Below, piece by piece: positions 50,216 to 64,000 of a DNA stretch of 64,000 nucleotides. The first letter of the stretch is position 1. Every line of letters starts with the position of its first letter. Origin of the DNA: Holacanthus passer. Lineage: Eukaryota > Chordata > Actinopteri > Pomacanthidae. A program made the translations under genes and the position numbers. A model generated the notes under the pieces. The model made no database searches. It was not told the origin of the DNA and was given only the letters and a program-made list of their open reading frames with translations. The stretch is from NCBI GenBank assembly GCA_025331565.1, contig JAFREQ010000008.1:4960001-5024000 (forward strand), given 5' to 3'.

Positions 50216-51683
50216 GATGCCAAGAACAACATAATGGGACCATCAAGAGAGCATAACACTATAAAATAAAAGCTCCAATGACTTATAAAGACAATCCAGG
50301 ATGATCAAATTGAATGACAGGACATTACACTCTACAAAACTGGCAATCATACAGCTGCATAGTAGAAAATTAGCATAAGAATCATAAACCTGGAAGAAAA
50401 GAAAACATCAACATATACGACCTCATCAGGAAATGAGATGCGTCAGCACAGTAGTGAACGTGGATCCCGACACTTCCTATGTCAGGAAGTTCTGCAGAAG
50501 AGTGAGTGGGGCCTCGGCTCGTGCAGCCATTATATCATTCTTGCACTGAACTGGACCGTATGTCAACATAAAAGGTCCCGCACTTCCTCGTGCAGGATTG
50601 CTTTAAGCCCGGAGGCTTTTTTTTTACAGCCAGCTCAGCATTACAGTCTTTACAAACAAATGAGTATCTCTGAGCACTAACACAACACAGTCGGTAAGAA
50701 TAGCACAATTAGGGACATTACTACTCAGCATTCACTCAAAACCTCACATTTGCATTTTTAAGTGGACATGATTTAAATCCATTGTAGATGAGTTATAGGA
50801 TTTTACACAATGCCTGTTAAAGTTATTGACAATCGTACTTGAAAAGATTTGTGCTGTTTCTTCGATTCAACTCAGAACCATTGTCATTGCAGCGTTGTGC
50901 ATCCTCACCAGTGTCCTCACTGAACCTCGCCTCGACAGCACCGCACTCCTCCTCCATCCCTGTTGTTGTAACGCTGCACATACCCATCTCTCTCTTGTGT
51001 GCTACGTAACATTGCACACATCGCCCAGCCACACTCTCAGACACATTAGTTGATCTCGTACCAAACGTCATCATTAGAGCCCAATCACAGCTTTAGCAAC
51101 AGTGAGAGGTTAACATGTACTGTGTAAATGTAGCAGTAGTAGTAATAGTATATTATTTGAGAGTTCATATTCCTTCTAGGAGTGATGTTGGCCTCTAAAA
51201 TGGCTCCTTTACAAAGTGTGGTTTGCACACAGGAAGCCAGTGGAAGTGAACTGACTGTCCTCTGACAGACTCTGCTGAGCACTCAGAGATTACACTTGGC
51301 TATTATGGCTGAATCAGAAGGACCAAAGAACAAGGAAGCATATTAACACGACTGCAGCAGCAAGGAGACACATGCACTATATGAACACGGGGTGGACAGA
51401 ATAACAGGAACACCTGATCAGTCTGATACAACCCGGTAAGTTAGGAAGAAAAATGTAGTACTTCTAATTTATTTACTCCATCCTCAGTATGTATCTCTGA
51501 CACATACAGTACATGTACACAGTATGTATTGACTCAACTGGTCTGGATTACTGTACCATTGTCTTCTTTATTGTGTCCACTCACTTCATATTAATACTAC
51601 TCTAATCTAACTTAACAGACTAATGAGAAGGCTGATCATCATAATCCTAATGTAAAAATGACAGTTTGCTTATGTCCCAGTTG

Positions 51684-51686
<3 letters not shown>

Positions 51687-51730
<44 letters not shown>

Positions 51731-51735
51731 TGTGT
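51687..51735. repeat. (TG)n microsatellite
   Basis: A TG run of about 49 bp with a GCGCG interruption near its end, in the csrnp3 intron. Confidence 0.9.
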
Positions 51736-54700
51736 CTCCACTAAAAGACCCTGCAATCAAAATGACTGGCAATGATTTAGTCAGACTAATAGCTGTGCTG
51801 GATCTGTGGTGTCTAGTTCGAGGCTACCTGACAAGCATGTAAAGTAAAGCTACTGTCTCTGTCTTAACTTGAGTAATATCTGTATTCAAATATTTATAAT
51901 GGAAATGAGTCGGCATAAAATGTCTGTCTCTGAAACTGCTCTTGCCATTTTTTCTCTTTAAATCTAAACAATTAAAACATTTATTTGAATAAATCTAAAA
52001 TAAATAATAATACTCATCTAAAATAAGTGTCCAGACCAAATCCTGGCTGCCATTAAAACAATATTAAATACGTCCAACTCACCAGGTTTAATAATTGTGA
52101 CAAAACAATATTAATCCATTGCTATTGAATTCTGTATATCTTTAGAAGAATCATGCACAACATCCACACAGTGAATAAAAAAATAACAACTGCATCAATC
52201 TGGATGGCATCGATTAAAGTGTATTTCATATCTTGTATCTGTGTTCTGTACTTGTTTACTGCCCTTTACTCTTCAAATGTCAAATTTATGTTGTGGTTTT
52301 GATAAAAATAACTTTGATCATTAAAATTTAATTAAAGGGTAAAATCACACCAACCTATAAAAAGAGTGTATTGTTTTAATGCATGCACAACATATTTATT
52401 TTTTTCCAGCCTGGTTCTTCTTCTGATCCCTTCTTCAACAACCTTTGATGAAATGTGTTATTGGAGGACTGTATTTGCATTTCTTTACTGTTTCATCCAT
52501 GGCCATCACACGTACAGTATACACTGACCTATTACATAAAAATGCAAAACATAAGCTGGAGAGATGGCATTTGTTCCACCATTGCACCAGTGATGGTGAC
52601 CTATATTCTGACTTTCAAGAGGCTTTCCATTTCAATGGAGGGAAATTGAAGACAGCTGGCAAAAATAAACAAAGACGAGGTTTAGAATTAATCATTTGTG
52701 TACCCATACTGTAATTGAGGTCATATGCAAAAGACCTGCCCAACTCCCACTGTAACAGATGAAAGGTAATTTCTAGAATATGTTTTTAATGACATCTCCA
52801 AACAGAGGCATATTGTTAAAAACAAATAAGCAAATACAGAAGTGCTTGTTATTTCTCACAGCAATTACCGCATGTATTTTAGAAAAGAATACAAAATATA
52901 GGTTGATTTACCCTGTTTGTTTTCTGTTTTATAGATCAGGACCAACATGGAAGCAAACTCTGACACATGACCATCATCAAAAACGTTCCTACTATAGCAA
53001 TTTCCAAAGTCCTTTTGCACAACGTTAGTGATACAGTACCTTTGGGTGGAGCACATGAGTTGAGTAAAAAGGGTAAAAGCAATCATTACATGGATCCTTC
53101 ACTGATCTCACCAAAATATTTGACCCTGAACTGACAACAACTGTTTAGCAGCATTGATCATGAATCACAACCTGAAAGAACTGAGGATGAATCATTGCAC
53201 CCGCCCTGCTTATCACCTTCATCAGACCCATTAACCATCTCCACACCAAACACAGCGATCTCACAGTAGGTTCAAATACCATACAGAACAGATGGCAGGC
53301 TCGTCAACCGTTAGAGGTTTGAGTCTACAGCCAAGGGTCTTCATCAGGTCTCCATCAGCTGCTTCATGCAACTCTACCATGAAGCTGCAGTAGACAGGTC
53401 ATAATCTGCCATCACTGAGAACAAGACCTATAGAGCACCTATTATGCATTTCCAAAGGTATCAAAAATGCTTGAACTGGCCATAAACAGTAAGTAGACAG
53501 AAGTTTTTCTGCACCTTGCTACACATGCACCATAGATCACTTTCCATCAGAGATCCCTGACAATTGGGAAAGAGATCCACAAATGTTAGCATGTAAGAAG
53601 AAACAAATAGTCACTGGATTTCTGCTACAATCATCAATCACCAGCTCGGACTCATTGGCCTTATAGTTATCACGTCGACTAAAGCAGACTCTTCTACCAT
53701 AGATAGTGCTACAAGGACAACGTCAGGATCAACCACAAAATGTTCCTCATAAACACCAATAAATGGAAGGAAACTGCACAAGCTGAACTCTGTTGGGAAG
53801 AGAGCTTTATGAAGCAGCCACACCACTTGGTAAATATTTCCAACAGGTCACACGAGACAAAACAGAGGCTTATAACACACATCCATGTTCAATTAACTGG
53901 ATCCTCACTGGTTGTAAATATGGAAACATAAGCAACCTTTGGAAGAATATGTTTGTAGCAGAACTGCTTGATTAAGGTTATGAAAAGATCTTGGTCATGG
54001 CTACATTAGGCAATTTATTTAATGTGTCTGATTAAGTAGCTTTGAGCCTCTTTTAGCTCATTATTTTGGCTGGACTCACGGTTCTCATGATCTCACTCCT
54101 ATAAACCGGCTATTTCCAGCAAACATACTCAGATCATGAATGTGATGAGATCAAGATTTTAGCAAGCTGAAGACCCAGACATTTTGCTCAGGAGTTGGTG
54201 GAGACCAAAAATGAGTGAACACAGGATTTACATCAGATAAAGTGTTTAGTGTCTGTTAGCACATTAGTTAAACCAAATCAATTATCCAATGGCGGTAGAG
54301 GCTGCGCTTCAGCTGAGTATTATTCTGCTCCCGGTGGTCAAAAGTTGCTTACAGAAGCTTTAACTGTCTTGAATAGCAACACCGACATTCAATCTGGTCA
54401 AAGTCAGTATCAAACTCAAACGCCCTCCTTACTCTCACCTTCCCTGCACCACATGAACAACCCGTCAGCGTCGGTACGGGATGCTGCAGGTGAATATACA
54501 TAAAATGCTAATTAGTTTGTTACATATGTATACACTAATTATTTGCACATAAATATCATTTTTAAGCGACGCAGTTCCTCCAGGAAGATCATCAGCCTCT
54601 TTGAACGACTGCCAAATGTGTATGTGTGGGAGAACAGGGGTGGGATTGGGTGGTATAGATTGATATAGATTGCAAATTCGCTTCCTCGTTCTGTGTCTGC

Positions 54701-55814
54701 GTCTGCCAAATGCCTATGCCATTCAATATGGCTGGTCGCCTCACAGACTACTAGTGTTTCCACAGTGATGAAGCACACATTTATACAGCCCAGATGGCTT
54801 GGCAGATCTTTTTTTTTATTAATTCTTTCTCTTTTTTTAATGTGAGAAACATTTTTTTTCATTGCAGTAGCCCCCATCTGAGTGACGGGGAGGGTGCATT
54901 CCAGTGGAGCCAACTGATGGGATCACAAAGCAAAGACAAACCCTGAAACCACAAAAGATCCTGGGCCACGCAGCCAGTCTGAGGTTGTGCTCAAACTCAT
55001 CCATCACTGGTGTCACATGCAGCCATACACGGCAACCTTGAGCTAGAGAGAGAGCGAAAGCTAGGCAGAGAGAGAGAGATAAATAGATAGATATGGAGAA
55101 AGAGGCTTGGTCTCAGCTGGACTCCCCTGAGGAGAGGCTGTGGCCTGGATGATTATACAGCTACAGATGATGTCAGTGGAGGATCCCTGCCACCGAGAGA
55201 AGACAAACACACAGGGCCACAGTAGAACGTGTTTTCAGGGGCGGCCTTAATCTGTGCGTTCAGGAATATGACACTAAATCGACATTTGCATCCTGGAGAC
55301 ACACAGCAAATATAAATTAAAGCAACGGATGCTCGAAATCATGTGCATCAAAATCGAACTGATTAAAATTGTGCAATATCAAAAGGTAGCAGCAGAAAGC
55401 TCTCACACATCATTCGGCTATTCTCTAAAAAAAAGATCCATGTGCAAATGCTGCAATTCAGCTACAGCGTGTTGCATCTAAAATCTTTAATCCATCCCTG
55501 TCGTCACTCATGCTGGACACAGAAGAGCGAGAAAAACACCTGACCAACACACTCGTCCTGCAATAAAGATCACATGGACAAATTATGCAAAATAAACAGC
55601 ATTAACTGTCAAACAGTCATCTTCATACTCAGTTTGAAAGAATCCCACTCGCACAAGGGGGAAAAAAAATAACATTCAACAATTAAACACAAAGGAATCC
55701 ATTTAAGGAAACGTAGCGACATCTACAGATTTATGCAAATGAGACTTCACATGCGCTCTGTACATTTGTTAACTTGCACTTGCCTGAGGCTGCAGACAGA
55801 TCTGCTCCACACAC

Positions 55815-55900
55815 ATGAAAGAGGGGGTGGTGGGTGAGGGAGGGAGGAGGAGGGGGGGGCAGGAGAGAGAGAGAGAGATGGGGGAGGGAGGAGAGAGTGC
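55815..55900. repeat. Second purine-rich tract
   Basis: A G/A-rich stretch with a run of eight G and a (GA)n run. The flanking 55900-56090 is GC-rich and could contain an alternative leader exon, but no clear splice sites were assigned. Confidence 0.6.
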
Positions 55901-58900
55901 AGCCCACTGCTCAGCACTCAGCACACGGAGGAGCTGCAGCCTGGTGATGCCTGCTGCAGCCTCCCTCCTGCAGCTACAGTACAGCCCAGTGCTGGGAATC
56001 ATTGATCTGTTCTTCCCCCTCGTAGAACAATAGCGGAAACATGGCTCCTTATTAACCACATGGGTCCAGAGTAAAGGGTGGCTGCCATCCAATACTACAT
56101 ATGTAGCTGCACATGTTTGATTTTAGCATCATATTAAAGCATAAAGAGCTGGAAATAACTGCCTCTATTAGTGGCCAGTGATGAATAAATGACTTGATAT
56201 TCTTGATGAGACCTTGTGAACTCACTTGACTCCTGACAGGATTTATTTTTTTTCTCACATTCTCTCACACCAAACAGCATTAGTAGTGTTTTAATTAAAC
56301 AGAGCTGCACAGCGTAAATTGAAGCGTAATCTCTGAGAAGACATTTCATCCGGCATCTCGCTCGTCTTTGTTGTTACAAGCAGCGATCAAAATATGTCGT
56401 GGCAGACAAGCGCGAACGAGCGAGCTCCACATTCAGACTAATGTTTTGATTTGCTGTAATTCAAGTCACATAGTGCGGAGGCATAATCAGGTACTCTCAC
56501 CCTCATGTCAATCACAATGCTCCCCTAAATTATTCACGACTCTATATTTTATTTATGACTATATTTTCCCATGCCACCTGAAAGTTCGCAAAAGCCGGTT
56601 CGCTGGCAGAAACAGAGTTGCCAAAGCATTTCATAGAGACAGGGCTGCTTTCATCTCTCGCACAGGCTGGGAAAGCTGTGGGATGTGGGGTTCATATTCT
56701 GCAGACAAGCCTTATCATTTATATATAGCCAGTATCATGTTGAGATCTTGAATCATTTTTTATATGCAAAACATTCGCACTGTTATCTGAGAAAATTCGG
56801 GAAGTAGGCCAGCGCCGCATGTGATTAAAGTGTACGGCGAATTAGAGTGATAGAAAAAAACAAAGTGACACAAAATACTTCCTGAGAAAAGTCCATGTGA
56901 TCCAGGATACACACCCTATTTAAAGGGTTTTGTTCAACGTTTCTGCCAGTCTGATCAAAATCTTGTTAGAGTCTGATTGTGAGACAGTTCATCAAGATTG
57001 TAAAGTTGTTGTATATGTGATGATTAATTGAGATTATATTTGGTAATTTTGTTAGTTTTCATGTTTTCAGACAGAAAACTTACATCTATTTTTACTTATT
57101 CTACTTCTAATTTATAATTCAGGTATGATGTTGAAATATCAGATTTGGATCCTTTAATAAGAGCAATGAGGTTGGATTTCATAGCAGTTTTTCTCTTTAT
57201 GAGCGATTAAAAAACAGACATTTGGTGATTTGTTCTTAAATGACTAAAGATAAACATATGCACACTTATCTCCATTAAGCAAAATGTATCATTTAAGCTT
57301 TTGATGAGGAAGGTCTTCATCAGGGCAGCATAGATGGCAAACTGTGCCAACATATACAAAAAAAAAAAAAGTTGGCCTAACTTTTTTGTGAAAATGTACT
57401 TTAAAGCCCCTGTGTAAAATCTTCTAAAACATGAAACGTGGCATCATGTTTTTCCAGCTCAGCTCAGCCCATTAAAATCAGAAAGAAGACCAGAGAGAAA
57501 AAAAACTAGAGATACAGAAATCTCTCAAGTGCAATAACCAAAACCTTTCTAACTTCAGATGAAAATTGTGTTCATGTTGGAGCCTATCACTCACAGGAAG
57601 AAGGTAATTGAGAAAATACTTCAGGTTCTTCAATACCTTTAAAGAAAAAGCCTCTAATCCAGATTTTAAAAGTTTAAAATCAGACCTCAAATAATCACTA
57701 AAAGCACTTCATTTATTTTACTTATTTAACAGGGAAGTCTCTTGAGATATCTCTTTTACAAAGGAGACCTGGTCAATGTGGCAGCACAGCGTAGTTAACA
57801 CACAGGCACATAAAATATGAAATATAAGATATAAAATTTAGATTGTAAATTATTACAAGCCCAGAGTGCATAACTCTGATTTGTTGTGCAAAGGAAATCA
57901 ATGGGCATAACCTTATCTCATCTTAAATGATCTGATCCAAAGTTCATAGCTTTATTTCATTAGCTTGAACCAGTAACTACTTATTTATTAATGCACATGT
58001 ATAATCTGATTGTAGAACATTTGCAAATTAAACCACAGGATCACTTCAGATGTTGACGTCCGTGCTCACATTGGCTGTGTGAAGCATGTATGTACTTAAG
58101 CACTGACAAATAAAACTCATTAAGACAGAAATATGTCTTTTTTTTTTAACACTTAATTAGCTGGCAACGGACAACTGATTCCAAATAGGTGTCATGGCAA
58201 CATCTCAAGAGAGCACAATCCTGAAGCGTGAAAGCCCAGAGCTCAGCCAGGAAGGAGCCAAAGACACAAAAAGAGTCACATCAAAAGCTCCTAAATTGGA
58301 ACCATGAACCCTGCTGAGGCACACAAAGCTGCTCTGTAATCTAAAAGGTTGATATTAGTTCACACTACAAACCCGCTCTGCACTTCTTTGATGCTCGCGA
58401 TTTCAATTTGGGAAGAAGAACGACAAAACATGTACAGTGACAATTAGTGAAAAAGACGAGCTCGTGGCGTGGTTGTTTTGTAAGAACACAAATTGTGTAG
58501 ATCACACTGAACATTTCATAATCAAGATGACAGCCCATGAAGAATCAGAGAATACCTGATTACCTGATTCTTAGCTTGTGGTCTAATTCTAATTAATTGG
58601 GGGGGAAAAAACATGAAAGATGATTTTTTTTATTCAAAACTAGAGACTATAAAGGTGAAAGTCTGCTAATTTTAGGAAAACATGGACACCTTTTCTGTGC
58701 TGCTTTTTTATGGTCACTGGGGTAAAAATAGTGACTAATAGTGTCTGCTTTGTGTGCAGGAGCATAAGAATTATGAATCAGCTGTATCAACATATTATCT
58801 CTATGTGTGTGAGTAATTATTTTTACGTATTTATTTTGTCACATCTTTAGTTGTTGCCTGTTGTGGAGGGAAGGAGGAACAATATTCTGTGCACTACATT

Positions 58901-61236
58901 GAGTTACATTTAGTGCATGTTGGGACACTTTTTTAACTGTAACTTGGAAAATACAAAAAAAAATAATATGGAAGAATAGTCTGTAATGTTTGCTAGATTC
59001 ATCTCACCTGTCTTATCCAGGCAGGAAGATGTCAATCAAAGTGTAAAACCAACCACTGGATTTGTTATAGAAAAATAACAATTACGACTCCAGCACATTT
59101 TTTTTTTTAATTTCTTGCTGAATCTAAAGCAGAAGAGTCATCCCCACATCAATTTACAATCCGACCTTTAACCCGACTCGGTAAATCTGCCCGAACCTCC
59201 AGGTCGAGCTCAAAGCCGTGAATTCTTGTTGTTCCCACATAAAAGGAAACAAAATTGATTTGGCTGTGCATGTGAACCTTTGTGTGCAGACAATTCACCC
59301 ACACCAGCCTCCTGCAGAGAGACTCTCCTTACTGCTGTTAAACCATAACACCTTTCCTGTGAATCTTTAATGGACCACATTCACTGCTATCAAGCTTTAG
59401 CCATCTGTGCTACAGTATGTAATAGCAGCATGGCTGAATCACTTATTCAAATAAGCCAGCTTAATGATACTGCTTTTTCACAAGTAAATACATCTACTTA
59501 ATGTTTCACTGTCCTTTAACTCAGTGCCACATGTACTAATTAAATTCGGCTCCTCTGAGGACTGGGTAGACTGAGGAGACAGATGGATTGAGGAGGAAAA
59601 ATACACAGTCACAAGAAGAGAGAGGCCCCACTCCCCGTAGACGCACACATCCCCCCCCCACATCCTCACCTTTCAGATCTCAATCACAAAGATGGAAATG
59701 CTTGTGTGATTGCGTGTGCACGGTCGCATGTTGGAGTGCACGCTTTAGCACATAACGATGGACTGTTGCCTTTTCTTTCTGACAAAAGAAGCTGGCGGAG
59801 GAACAGCAAAGAAGGGCAGGGAAGGATAATGATGCTGCCATATTCGAGCCTGACATGTAAAAACAGTTCACACAAGGATAATACTGCATCTTCTGAGTAC
59901 ACGGATGTAACTAACTACATTTCACAGGCAAGAGTAAAAAGAAACATCTAGCAGTCTTGACTGCCTTGGAAATATGTCAAGGCCTGTGATTCCTCCAGTT
60001 CTGTAGCTCTGGTGGTTGATTTACCAAAAAAAAAAAGAAAATCAAGCATATAAGCCAACACACTCTAGAAAGAATATGTCCCCTTTTCATCATTTTGCTA
60101 TCAGAGGCATCTCTCTGGTGTAATCCAGTGAGAATAGCGCAGCTGTCTGTATTGACTAAACACTGTTGTCTGCATCAACATCACATCATATCTCGTTATC
60201 AGAGGGTCTTTTGTGGCAGCGTAGCAACAGTTGTGCGAGCTATGAACCGTCTATCTCGCAGGCACGAATTCAATATGTTAATGTGAAGACTGGCAGCATG
60301 ATATTTCAGACGTGGTCTTACCTTTAGCAAAATATATTACACTGCAGCGACCTGCCTCGGCTCTGTGGAGAGAAGAGAGGAGAGATATAAATGAGGCTGA
60401 CGATACCTGATAAATGATGATAACTATTATCTGACAAGAGAGTCATGCAAAAGGTGACTTTAAATGTTTGTTGCAACACAAGGTGCCAAGACTAGATGAA
60501 CACAAAGCCGTTCTTGTGTAATGCACAGCAGGAGACAGGGAAACTTTGCAAATTCAGCACTGATGTATGGATGATTGACAGAGCTTTAAATCTCTTTGTG
60601 AGCCACTCTTTCCTTTTCTAGCCAGGGGGGGTGGTGGTGGTGGTGGTGGATGGATGGGAGGTGGGGGTATCCCCGGGGAGGCAGGAGGGGAACAGACTCT
60701 CTGCCTCCTCTGCCTGTTCTGCAGGAGGCTCTGCAGGGAACCGGGCTCTCTTCTCCCTGCGGTCTGCACGAGAGCCTCTCAGCCAGTTGGCCACTTACCA
60801 GTCAGCTGGCTCCTGGTGTAGTGGCCCTGTATGACACACATGTGCGACCTCAAAAAATAACACACAGGAGCTCCAACATGCAGGAACCCTTCAGGCTCTG
60901 GGTCTATTTCAGACACAGCCCCTTTTGTGCACAAAGTGTTGGAGCCGTAACATGGTGTATAGGTGGGAACAAAGAAAACACGCTCTTGAAATATAAGTAT
61001 GATTCTCACATTTGAATGATGATGATCTGACTACTGAGGTGTGATTCCCAGGAAGAGTTTGACAAATGGACCATTCAGGGATGGGTCCCAACATATTGAG
61101 GACACAAAACAGCAGGCAAACATGAAAAAAAAAAAAAAATTAATTCATGCAACAGAACAAATGCATGAGCAGACTTGTGTTTCCCCACCTGATCAATAAA
61201 ACACAGGCCTATCACATTAAGATTGATCACACTCAC

Positions 61237-61540
61237 CATTCATGTCGTTACTATCCTGCAGCCGGTCAATGACGCCCCTCACTTGATCGGACTCTCTCCC
61301 TAAACCATGTCCCGGTTCCTCTCCCGCACCGCGGTGTGATCATGAAAAAGCCGAGCAGCTCCGGAGCTGTGTGTCGGCTCCCAGCAGCTCTCCTCCCCGG
61401 CTGCTCAGGGAACAATGGTGCAGCATCAGGCTGACAGCTCGGCGGACAACGTGACTCCCTCCGTCCAATGGTGGGTTCATGAGGCAGGAACCAGCCGCAG
61501 AGAGCTTCTGCTGCTGCTGCTGCTGCCTGCACACTGTGGC
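61237..61540 (-). promoter_or_regulatory. csrnp3: Candidate csrnp3 first (5' UTR) exon and CpG-rich promoter
   Basis: Read on the minus strand, a GC-rich, CpG-containing segment ends ...AGTAACGACATGAATG followed by donor GTGAGTGTG at 61236 downward. It lies on the correct strand upstream of the csrnp3 coding exons, beyond a large intron. An upstream ATG in the exon (ATGAATG) would be out of frame with the main start. The outer boundary is an estimate, and transcript evidence would be needed to confirm the link. Confidence 0.4.
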
Positions 61541-61787
61541 AGCACTGTGGAGGTGGGCTTCATCATCACTTCAAGACATGTGCATGTAGTGTTTGACAGG
61601 CAGCAGAGCATTTAACATCGTCTGATTGTTTGTGGAGATTTTGGTGAGTCATAAAGTGGATTTGCTGTTTTAATTCTGAACTACAAGAAGATTTGGACAG
61701 AACATCCAGTTTGGTTTATTCATCTGTCTTTTCCTATGATGAAACATTTTTTGTCTACCTTGACTATAAATTATTTTAGAAGCTGCA

Positions 61788-61995
61788 TCATTTGCATCAC
61801 ATCCTTATTAAATACATGTATTGTATTAAATCACTAAATTCTATTTACAGCTTTCAAACAAGTCACACAGTAATGCTAGGTTGTTGTTTTTTAACTTTGC
61901 ACCCCTGCTGCAACATTTGCGTCCTTATTAAATGCCTGTATTGTATTAAATGCATTGCATTGCTCAGGTTTTCAAACAAGCCACTCAGTAATGGG
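61788..61995. repeat. Two-copy diverged tandem duplication, period about 120 bp
   Basis: TCCTTATTAAAT at 61802 recurs at 61922, followed in both copies by CTGTATTGTATTAAAT-like sequence and then TTTCAAACAAG and CAGTAATG. The spacing stays close to 118-120 bp, with scattered substitutions. Confidence 0.75.
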
Positions 61996-62608
61996 TGAAG
62001 TTGAGTGGTTTGTAAAGAAAGAAATATAGTCCTACTGTATCACATTTAATTAGTGGGTTGTTTAAGGTAGATCAGTCAGATGTAAAGAGTCTCTTCTAGG
62101 TTAGAGCAGAGTGTTTTTATGTCCCTTTCATGGAAATAAAATACTCAACATCAAATCCTCATCATATGACAGCAAGGGTGAAATAAATCAGTGAAGCACA
62201 CCGCCATCTTGTGGTCGCAGTCTTGTTCTGCAGGCTCTGACTAATTCAAAAATCTCCTGTGTTCATTTGCACACAGAGCCAAAAGTGTGGGTGGGCATGG
62301 CTGGGTCTGAGTCTGCTGAGATTAAGAGGAGAGGGATTTATGCTCTCCCCTCATGTTCAATGTGATTTGTTTTAGTGTGCTTGTTAATTAGTGGACATGA
62401 AGAGGAAAGCAAATGTTGCATTTGGATTTTCTTTTTTTCAGAATTAAAGCCCCTGTTTGATTTTTCAGACCTTTAGTTTTACAGAGAAAGTGTAATTTTT
62501 CATTATAAAGAGTAGAGTCTAGACCTGCTCTATATGGGCCCTGAGATAACCTCTGTCTGAATTGAATATATTTGCATATACAATATTAACATGAATGCCT
62601 AATAGGGC

Positions 62609-62841
62609 ATTGTCACAGCAGACATTTTGACTTTAACAGCAGGAAAAGCACAGATAATACTAACATTAACTCTGTTCTGATCAAGTGTCCCAGTAAGTCA
62701 TGACAGTGTGACAGTAAATGAACATGCACAAAACCAGGACGCTGAAACTGAAGCTGCTAAATTGAATTCAGCCATCATTCATTTTATTATTAACATCTAT
62801 GCTTTCCCCACTGTGACATGTCAAAATGTCAGCTGTGATTG
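62609..62841. mobile_element. Inverted-repeat element, MITE-like
   Basis: ATTGTCACAGCAGACATTTT at 62609 is matched by a near reverse complement, GTCAAAATGTCAGCTGTGAT, at 62820, with about 190 bp between. There is no coding sequence. The content resembles dispersed repeats of percomorph fish, which is recollection rather than a search result. Confidence 0.4.
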
Positions 62842-64000
62842 TCACTTGTCGCATTGTTATTGCATCCAGTTAGACATCACATTTCCACAAATGTCTGACT
62901 AACCTGATCCTGATGTGGCTGAACAGGCATCAGGCTGCCTGCGCTTCTCACAAAGAGCAGTAGGTGGTGCTAAAGAGCTCATTCTGAGAAATCACTTGGG
63001 CAGTTAAACCTCACTTTCAGTCCAAGCACAGGTCTTTATGGGAATACACAAAGACAGGGTAAACAGAGACAGTGTGCTGTGTCAGCCGTGCAAATATACA
63101 GCTGCACCCTGAAGCAGGGTGATCACATTATGTGGAAACAGAGAGCCGCTGTTTACCCTGCTAATTTCAAGGAGTACATTAAGTGTTTACACAGATGGTG
63201 CTAACAACAGGTGGGGTTCAAACACAAGCTCACCTCCAGGTACAGAGCAGGGAAAACAGAAGCATTCTTAAAGGGGAAAAGGCAGCAATGTGGTGAAATG
63301 ATAATGTTGGAAGTCAATGTGTTTAACCTTTGGCATTTAGAGGGATGATTCAAAAACACATACTATTTGAATAGAAAACAGCTATAAAGATTTCAACCAA
63401 TACAACACAGGAATCAGAAAGTCCCAGTTTTTAGACCAATCAAATAAGAGAGTTCTGACTTTACCTGAAGTTAGTTTTGGAGCATTAAATGTTGAATCTG
63501 TGCATTTAATTCCCTGTTTCTTCTTTCTTTCTGTCTTGTCTTGTGTTCTAACTTCTCATGTCAAATTAAAAGAAAATTCTACTAATTATCATAAATAATT
63601 TCAGAGGGCCTAGAAAATAAGCCGAACTCAGAGGGACCACGTAGTTAAAATGCTATTTCAGAGCTGCACCAAAACTGTACAATTATTTCTGAAATATTAG
63701 CCTTTATTACCTTACGGGACAAAAAAAAAAAAAAAGTAAACACTGTCAGTAAATTGGATTCTGAAATTTGACAGTGCACCAACTGTTGTGGCATTAAGTG
63801 CTTTCATTTCGAGATCCAGATGTATTTTAATGCTTTCATACTCCCAAATGCTTTTTAATTTCACTGTGACACTGTTTTGGTATTCTCATTAGTGCTAATG
63901 AGAATGTGGCGTTCCCATGCAGCCTGTTAGCACCTAGCACATGGGGGAAAAAATTATAATGAAAATGTTCATCAGGTCAGTTTCAGGAAAACTGTGTCCT

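Larger units (their letters stand above)
46096..61236 (-). other. csrnp3: Large 5' intron of csrnp3
   Basis: About 15 kb separate the acceptor of the first coding exon (exon edge at 46095) from a candidate leader exon donor at 61237. It contains CA, CT and TG microsatellites and purine-rich tracts at about 49920-50215 and 55815-55900. Long unique-looking stretches could harbour enhancers. Open frames here lack splice context and family resemblance. Confidence 0.5.
61541..64000. other. Non-coding flank upstream of csrnp3
   Basis: No gene was recognised to the window end. The region holds a diverged tandem duplication (61788-61995), an inverted-repeat element (62609-62841) and AT-rich sequence. 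Confidence 0.6.

Noticed and set aside
53100..53990. Stretch resembling degenerate coding or retroelement sequence
   Set aside because: No frame stays open, and no reverse transcriptase, transposase or terminal repeat could be recognised. It was left as non-coding intron.
61266..61532. 88-codon minus-strand open frame in the CpG-rich region
   Set aside because: It contains a Gln/Ala repeat from a CTG-rich run and ends without linking to the csrnp3 frame. It is more likely leader or promoter sequence.

Overview
This is vertebrate nuclear DNA, almost certainly from a ray-finned (teleost) fish. It is intron-rich, moderately AT-rich and microsatellite-laden, and it carries short inverted-repeat elements of types common in teleosts. 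Four protein-coding genes can be read exon by exon. In order they are a voltage-gated sodium channel alpha subunit of the SCN1A/2A/3A/9A type (+, 5' part outside the window), ttc21b (IFT139, +), galnt3 (+) and csrnp3 (-). Gene order and relative orientation match the human 2q24.3 block SCN1A-TTC21B-GALNT3-CSRNP3, which supports all four identifications.

Layout. 1-12925: the last 17 coding exons of the sodium channel, from the I-II linker to the stop codon. 12926-19288: channel 3' region and intergenic DNA with a MITE-like repeat, a perfect hairpin and trinucleotide repeats, ending in the ttc21b promoter with a clean RFX X-box. 19289-30446: all 29 coding exons of ttc21b (1317 codons). 31000-37378: galnt3, ten coding exons (624 codons) plus non-coding 5' sequence. 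37379-41276: the tail-to-tail 3' regions of galnt3 and csrnp3, with a palindromic repeat. 41277-46077: four coding exons of csrnp3 on the minus strand (618 codons). 46096 to about 61540: a roughly 15-kb non-coding intron leading to a candidate 5' UTR exon and CpG-rich promoter. 61540-64000: non-coding DNA with a small tandem duplication and an inverted repeat.

The genes do not form a pathway. They are an ion channel, a ciliary transport subunit, a Golgi glycosyltransferase and a nuclear factor, held together as an ancient syntenic block. I see no CRISPR array, operon, or new multi-gene system. The most notable points are in the sodium channel. Its domain III pore loop carries Thr-Tyr where most vertebrate channels have Met-Asp, at the tetrodotoxin/saxitoxin contact positions. 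It retains an AT-AC intron just before the inactivation gate. Its C-terminus lacks the usual PPxY ubiquitin-ligase motif.
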